DNA from: RGIG8368 sp045540275
GTDB lineage: Bacteria > Verrucomicrobiota > Kiritimatiellia > RFP12 > UBA1067
Assembly: GCA_045540275.1 (NCBI GenBank)
Contig: JAZQGX010000092.1
Coordinates: 1 to 8,158 of the forward strand
Reading direction: 5' to 3'
DNA length: 8,158 nt
Shown: piece by piece, positions 7,683 through 8,158 of the stretch
Position numbering within the stretch: the first letter of the stretch is position 1
How the letters are laid out: each line of letters opens with the position of its first letter
Notes under the pieces: generated by a model
What the model saw: only the letters and a program-made list of their open reading frames with translations
Database searches by the model: none
Told to the model about the DNA's origin: nothing
Translations under genes and position numbers: made by a program

Positions 7683-7763
7683 TGCTCAGAGCGTGCCATA
7701 CTGCTTTTCTCTCCTGTCTTTAGTTTTTCAAATTGATTTTGTCAGCGAACGATACGGCGCGAT

Positions 7764-8158
7764 TCAACGGATGATGAGCTTGAAACCGGTCTTCATGAAT
7801 TCCGTGTAGACCGTGTAGACGTTGTAGGCGTCGCCCTCCTCGGGCGTCACCGTCTCGGTGCGGTAGCGCAGGACCCATTTCCCGCTTTCGCGCACGCCGT
7901 TCCGGACGACGCCCGTGCCGACCCACGTCGGCGGCGTCAGCGTCTTCAGCCCGTCATGCGGCCTCGTGGCGTCCTCCAGCGCGGTGCCGAAGTCGACCTC
8001 GACGCCCTCCCGAAGGACGAGCGACTTCACCGTACCGGTGCCGCCGACCGCGCCCGCCTCGACAACGACATCCGCGTTCGGCGAATCGCCGTTCAAGGTC
8101 AGCGCCGTCGCCGCGCCCTTCTTCGTCAGCGTAAACGCCGCGCCGGTGAACGCGCCCT
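7764..8158 (-). CDS. Beta-strand-repeat protein, C-terminal 131 residues only (5' end outside window)
   Basis: The frame is open from the right edge to a TGA at 7764-7766, so only the C-terminus is present. It starts within FTLTKKGAATALTLNGDSP, which fits the autotransporter-associated beta-strand repeat (L-x-K-x-G-x-x-T-L-T-L), followed by VVEAGAVGGTGTVKSLVLREG, a second strand pair. It then has TWVGTGVVRNGVRESGKWV and ends NVYTVYTEFMKTGFKLIIR. No beta-barrel or sorting motif is visible, and its tail is unlike that of the giant protein downstream. GC is about 72% in 7921-7980, in clear contrast with the giant gene. It is probably an extracellular surface protein of the same broad type; total size and N-terminus are unknown. 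In-frame TTG at 8096 is internal, not a start, because repeat sequence continues upstream of it. Confidence 0.75.
   Translation of the reverse strand, partial: GAFTGAAFTLTKKGAATALTLNGDSPNADVVVEAGAVGGTGTVKSLVLREGVEVDFGTALEDATRPHDGLKTLTPPTWVGTGVVRNGVRESGKWVLRYRTETVTPEEGDAYNVYTVYTEFMKTGFKLIIR

Larger units (their letters stand above)
7439..7763 (-). promoter_or_regulatory. Long structured leader between the two repeat-protein genes
   Basis: These 325 bases separate the stop of the right-hand gene from the first plausible start of the giant gene. The right end (7690-7745) is AT-rich: the line 7681-7740 is about 37% GC, after about 70% in the gene before it. A promoter is therefore likely here, but I find no convincing -35/-10 pair. 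Towards the giant gene, GC is about 55%. The frame of the giant gene is open from ATG 7699, which has AGGAG 11 bases upstream, down to 7402. This would code 99 residues with no recognisable domain. Short hairpins occur, including GTC-GCGA-GAC, a GNRA-type tetraloop, just before the AAAGGTGG site. It may be a regulatory 5' untranslated region, a leader reading frame or a decayed sequence; I cannot choose. Confidence 0.35.

Noticed and set aside
7403..7699. Starting the giant protein at ATG 7699
   Set aside because: The 99 extra residues hold no domain and would place the clear signal peptide inside the chain; the best ribosome site is at 7402.
7327..7809. Plus-strand open frame of 160 codons across the leader
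   Set aside because: It crosses the start region of the giant gene and the stop of the right-hand gene, shows no recognisable domain and has no good ribosome site.
1..8158. CRISPR array, tRNA or rRNA gene, insertion sequence
   Set aside because: I found no regular direct repeats with spacers, no cloverleaf-like segment, and no transposase frame or terminal repeat pair.

Overview
The window carries three genes, all on the minus strand, so transcription runs from right to left. It looks like a member of the PVC group (Verrucomicrobiota, Kiritimatiellota or Lentisphaerota), probably from an uncultured polysaccharide-degrading lineage. The basis is a pair of secreted 'autotransporter-associated beta-strand repeat' proteins without a beta-barrel next to a polysaccharide lyase of the alginate-lyase type. 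This combination is common in those phyla, but the assignment is inference because there is no rRNA or housekeeping marker here.

Layout in transcription order. (1) 8158-7764: the 3' end of a GC-rich gene for a beta-strand-repeat protein that begins outside the window. (2) 7763-7403: a long leader with lower GC content, no stop codon in the downstream gene's frame after 7699, several short inverted repeats, and three in-frame ATG codons, each with a Shine-Dalgarno-like sequence. (3) 7402-1007: a 2131-residue secreted repeat protein. It has a signal peptide, a solenoid of about 26 residues per rung, four large modules that each open with a W-x-G tryptophan, and a distinct C-terminal domain of 134 residues. 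(4) A 17-base gap, then 989-1: the first 329 codons of an alginate-lyase-family (alpha/alpha toroid) protein with its own signal sequence, running off the left edge.

The giant gene is a compositional island. Hand counts on sampled 60-base lines give about 45-55% GC across its body. Its last roughly 370 bases are 60-68%, and the flanking genes are about 68-72%. This suggests that a lower-GC repeat passenger sits in front of a host-like C-terminal domain. The likely shared theme is the outer surface: large adhesive or scaffold-like solenoid proteins beside a secreted lyase for an acidic polysaccharide. The substrate, and whether the genes form one operon, cannot be settled from sequence. I see no tRNA, rRNA, CRISPR array, insertion sequence or convincing intrinsic terminator.
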